From the NCBI GenBank assembly GCA_036564195.1, contig DATCLA010000017.1, forward strand, positions 1 to 15,867: DNA of 15,867 nucleotides. Reading direction: 5' to 3'. The DNA comes from DATCLA01 sp036564195 (GTDB taxonomy: Bacteria; Bacillota; UBA4882; UBA8346). The notes beneath the pieces were generated by a model. It was given only the letters and a program-made list of their open reading frames with translations. It did not search any database and was not told the DNA's origin. Of this stretch, positions 13,980-15,867 are shown in pieces. Numbering within the stretch: the first letter of the stretch is position 1; every line of letters starts with the position of its first letter. Both the position numbers and the translations under genes were made by a program.

Positions 13980-14927
13980 ATGCAGATTTGGGAGAACATC
14001 TTACAAGCCCGTCAGGAATTAAATCAAAATAGAGCAAGCACTGTCATAACCATTGGTAACTTTGACGGGGTGCACCGTGGCCATCAACAGATCATCCAGC
14101 GGACCAGGGAATTGGCACGTCAATCCCATAGTCTGGCGGCGGTTTTAACATTTAAAACCCATTCCGACAGTTTGACCGGAAAACCGCCTTTGCTGTTAAA
14201 TACCCCGGACCTGCGTCGGGCATTACTGGCTCGCACAGGCATTGACCGGCTTTTGGAGATCGAATTCGATCAGCAATTTGCGGCCTTGGAAGCAGAAAAT
14301 TTTTTTCAGGCCTGGATCCGGGAGGCTTTAAATGCCCAGGGGCTGGTCGTCGGCTACGACTTTCATTTTGGGGCGGGCCGACGGGGTGACTTTCAACTAT
14401 TACAGCGGCTCGGCAGGGAACAGGGGATCCGCATTGAACAAGTTCCTCCGGTTTATGAAGGAGGAGCGATTATTTCCAGTTCTCAGATTCGGCAGTTGTT
14501 AGCGGAAGGGCAGATCAACCGTGCCAACCGGATGCTGGGTTATAACTTTGTAATCGAAGGCAAGGTTGTAAACGGGGAAAAACTGGGACGCAAATTAGGT
14601 TTTCCCACCGCCAATATTCATTTGGAATCCCAATACCTGCTACCTCGTTATGGAGTCTACCTGGTCAGACTAACCGATGCTCCTCAAAGTTATTTTGGCA
14701 TTGCCAATGTTGGAATTAAACCGACTTTCGGTCAATCGCTTCCTTTGGTAGAAGTATATCTGTTTGATGTGCAATTAAATCTTTATGAACGTCTGGTCCA
14801 GGTGGAATTTTTAAAGTTTATCCGGCCCGAAAACCGGTTTTCCTCCCCGGAGGCTCTGAAAAAACAGATTGTCAGGGATCTTGAAACTGCCAAAGGGTAT
14901 TTGGGACAGTTCCGGATTAAAATGTAG
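13980..14927 (+). CDS. ribF: Bifunctional riboflavin kinase / FAD synthetase
   Basis: RibF phosphorylates riboflavin to FMN and then adenylylates it to FAD. The N-terminal nucleotidyltransferase domain has GNFDGVHRGH (26-35), VVGYDFHFGAGRRGD (123-137) and SSSQIR (166-171). The C-terminal flavokinase domain has GEKLGRKLGFPTANI (199-213) with the PTAN motif, and the likely catalytic Glu258 in LVEVYLFD. The 315-residue length is normal. Two small deviations are seen. The stretch that usually contains a TFDPHP-like motif reads LTFKTHSDS (about 56-64), and the flavokinase EVH reads EVY. ATG 13980 follows GGTGAG (13969-13974). The 3' end overlaps the converging phosphoesterase gene by 11 bases. Confidence 0.96.
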   Translation: MQIWENILQARQELNQNRASTVITIGNFDGVHRGHQQIIQRTRELARQSHSLAAVLTFKTHSDSLTGKPPLLLNTPDLRRALLARTGIDRLLEIEFDQQFAALEAENFFQAWIREALNAQGLVVGYDFHFGAGRRGDFQLLQRLGREQGIRIEQVPPVYEGGAIISSSQIRQLLAEGQINRANRMLGYNFVIEGKVVNGEKLGRKLGFPTANIHLESQYLLPRYGVYLVRLTDAPQSYFGIANVGIKPTFGQSLPLVEVYLFDVQLNLYERLVQVEFLKFIRPENRFSSPEALKKQIVRDLETAKGYLGQFRIKM

Positions 14928-15465
14928 TTTGCTGAATCAGTTTACCGGTTCGGATATTCCACAATTCAATAGTAGTACCGGCAATAATGGCTACGGTCGG
15001 AGTCTGGCCGTCATCTTTGGGCAACGCGGGGCTGCCGGGGTTGAGGAAGATCCTTCCGTCCTGATAGACGATACCGGGCCGGTGCGTATGTCCGGAAATA
15101 ATTAAGTTATAAGCTGTTGCCCAGGACGGCAAATTGTCCGCTGTGAAATCATGGCCATGGTGGACCAGGATTTTCCAGTGTGGGGTAAAAATTTGCGCCA
15201 AGGGAGCCTGGATCGGAATTTGCAAAAGCATTTGGTCGATTTCAGCATCGCAATTACCTTTAACGCCAATGATGGGCTGGGATGTGGCATTAATCGCCTC
15301 CGCCAGTTCGGCCGGTGCATAACCTTCCGGCAAGGGATTGCGGGGCCCGTGATATAACAGGTCACCGCTATGGATGATTAAATCCGCCGTTGCAAAATAC
15401 TCTTCCATTACTTGCCGCCAAGCCGTTAAAGAACCATGAGTGTCACTAATTACTCCGATTTTCAC
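14917..15465 (-). CDS. yfcE: YfcE-type metallophosphoesterase
   Basis: The 182-residue calcineurin-like phosphodiesterase belongs to the YfcE/MJ0936 family. Metal ligands are Asp8 and His10 in ISDTHGS, Asp35 in HSGDLLYHG, Asn71 in GNCD, His103 in the VHHGHDF region, and His126/His128 in SGHTHRP. Segments HGPRNPLPEGYAPAELAEAIN (split around residues 39-59) and DQMLL match what I recall of E. coli YfcE closely, so the symbol is used. YfcE hydrolyses phosphodiesters in vitro; its natural substrate is unclear. It starts at GTG with GAGGTGA seven bases upstream (minus strand, about 15473-15479). It is monocistronic and converges on ribF with an 11-base 3' overlap, leaving no room for a terminator between them. 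Confidence 0.93.
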   Translation of the reverse strand: MKIGVISDTHGSLTAWRQVMEEYFATADLIIHSGDLLYHGPRNPLPEGYAPAELAEAINATSQPIIGVKGNCDAEIDQMLLQIPIQAPLAQIFTPHWKILVHHGHDFTADNLPSWATAYNLIISGHTHRPGIVYQDGRIFLNPGSPALPKDDGQTPTVAIIAGTTIELWNIRTGKLIQQTTF

Positions 15466-15513
15466 TTCTGCTTCACCTCATTAAAACTTTTCTACATTTT
15501 CAAAACAATTTTA

Positions 15514-15519
15514 ATTATA
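15514..15519 (-). promoter_or_regulatory. Probable -10 element for yfcE
   Basis: The minus strand reads TATAAT at 15519-15514, a perfect -10, about 50 bases upstream of the yfcE GTG start. An overlapping TATAGT lies just upstream. No good -35 hexamer is seen at 16-18 bases, so confidence is moderate. Confidence 0.4.
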
Positions 15520-15623
15520 CTATAAGGGGACTTCTGGGCGCTAGAGATATTAAAGACAGTGTCGTTGTTAGGAAGTATAAATATAACTATTAAGGTATAA
15601 ACTAGGAAAAAACGGCTCCTGAT

Positions 15624-15644
15624 GTTTCACTTGAAAAGTGAAAC
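15624..15644. repeat. Perfect 9-bp inverted repeat with 3-base loop
   Basis: GTTTCACTT (15624-15632) and AAGTGAAAC (15636-15644) are perfect complements around GAA. On the minus strand a T6 run follows (complement of 15607-15612), but 11 bases from the stem. It is therefore a poor intrinsic terminator for leftward transcripts. It could also be an operator for a dimeric regulator. Confidence 0.5.
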
Positions 15645-15650
15645 CGAGTT

Positions 15651-15680
15651 AATCATTATTTCATTAATCCTTTAATGATT
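15651..15680. repeat. 8-bp inverted repeat with nested alternative hairpin
   Basis: AATCATTA (15651-15658) pairs with TAATGATT (15673-15680). Inside it, CATTAA (15662-15667) pairs with TTAATG (15672-15677) as a mutually exclusive hairpin with a four-base loop. It directly follows the 15624 hairpin. The function is unknown. Confidence 0.4.
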
Positions 15681-15735
15681 GTCTGATTGACCGGGAGTTA
15701 ACCGGAAGAGCTGTTTTAAAGAGTGGAAAAAAATT

Positions 15736-15765
15736 TTGTTACAGAGAAGGAAGAATCATTATAAT
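15736..15765 (+). promoter_or_regulatory. Rightward promoter near the window end
   Basis: TTGTTA (15736-15741) and a perfect TATAAT (15760-15765) are separated by 18 bases. Transcription would start near 15772 and run out of the window, so the gene it serves is not visible. Confidence 0.45.
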
Positions 15766-15867
15766 AGAGAATCATAAATTTTTGGTGTGTACTTTTCTTT
15801 ATTTTCATGGTTGTTACTACCGGGTTATTTCTTAAGCTTCACAACTTCAGGGCGGTTGGTTGTGAAT

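Larger units (their letters stand above)
15466..15867. other. Gene-free stretch of about 400 bases upstream of yfcE
   Basis: No supported coding frame is found on either strand. It holds a likely -10 element for yfcE (minus strand), A+T-rich sequence at 15570-15602 with the imperfect repeat AAGTATAAATA / AAGGTATAAAC, a cluster of hairpins (15624-15680, plus CCGG-CCGG at about 15691-15705), and a rightward promoter near 15736-15765. The right-hand end is presumably the leader of a gene beyond the window. Confidence 0.6.

Noticed and set aside
15600..15740. T-box leader in the terminal hairpin region
   Set aside because: No T-box consensus (TGGNACCGCG) or specifier-loop arrangement can be found.
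15807..15867. ATG frame open to the window end (MVVTTGLFLKLHNF...)
   Set aside because: The upstream sequence is pyrimidine-rich without a ribosome binding site, and 20 codons are too few to judge.

Overview
This window looks like chromosomal core DNA from a Bacillota (Firmicutes) bacterium, probably clostridial-like. The case rests on the gene order rimP-nusA-rnpM(ylxR)-ylxQ-infB-rbfA-nrnA-truB-ribF, strong purine-rich ribosome binding sites, frequent TTG and GTG starts, and sigma-A type promoters. I see no insertion sequences, phage genes, tRNAs, rRNAs or CRISPR arrays. A genus cannot be named from the sequence alone.

Region 1 (1-3891, + strand) is the distal part of a tryptophan operon: the 3' end of trpD, then trpC, trpF, trpB and trpA. 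Together they convert anthranilate plus PRPP to tryptophan. trpC/trpF and trpB/trpA overlap. A 76-base gap separates trpF from trpB and holds a promoter-like motif. The operon head (leader, trpE, trpG) lies outside the window.

Region 2 (3892-6266) is the least ordinary part. A good promoter drives a 576-residue tetratricopeptide protein whose first ~120 residues resemble the TolB-like N-terminal domain found in some TPR and adenylate-cyclase-associated proteins. A second promoter reads into an intergenic leader containing a long imperfect RNA rod (5875-5983). This is followed by a 51-codon gene for a tiny, very hydrophobic protein (6027-6182).

Region 3 (6220-14927, + strand) is the nusA-infB operon, with its own extended -10 promoter and a perfect 11-bp leader hairpin in front of rimP. 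It encodes 30S maturation (RimP, RbfA), transcription elongation/termination (NusA), an RNase P modulator (RnpM), an L7Ae-like RNA-binding protein (YlxQ), initiation factor IF-2, the NrnA nanoRNase, tRNA pseudouridine-55 synthase and riboflavin kinase/FAD synthetase. Junctions are tightly coupled: ATGA at rimP/nusA and rnpM/ylxQ, GTGA at rbfA/nrnA, and a 19-base overlap at nrnA/truB. At ylxQ/infB the expected ATGA reads ATAA, so infB appears to start at an AUA codon.

Region 4 (14917-15867) has a YfcE-type metallophosphoesterase on the minus strand, overlapping the end of ribF by 11 bases. Beyond it is a ~400-base gene-free stretch with several hairpins and a rightward promoter. rpsO and pnp, which often follow ribF in Bacillota, are not present here.
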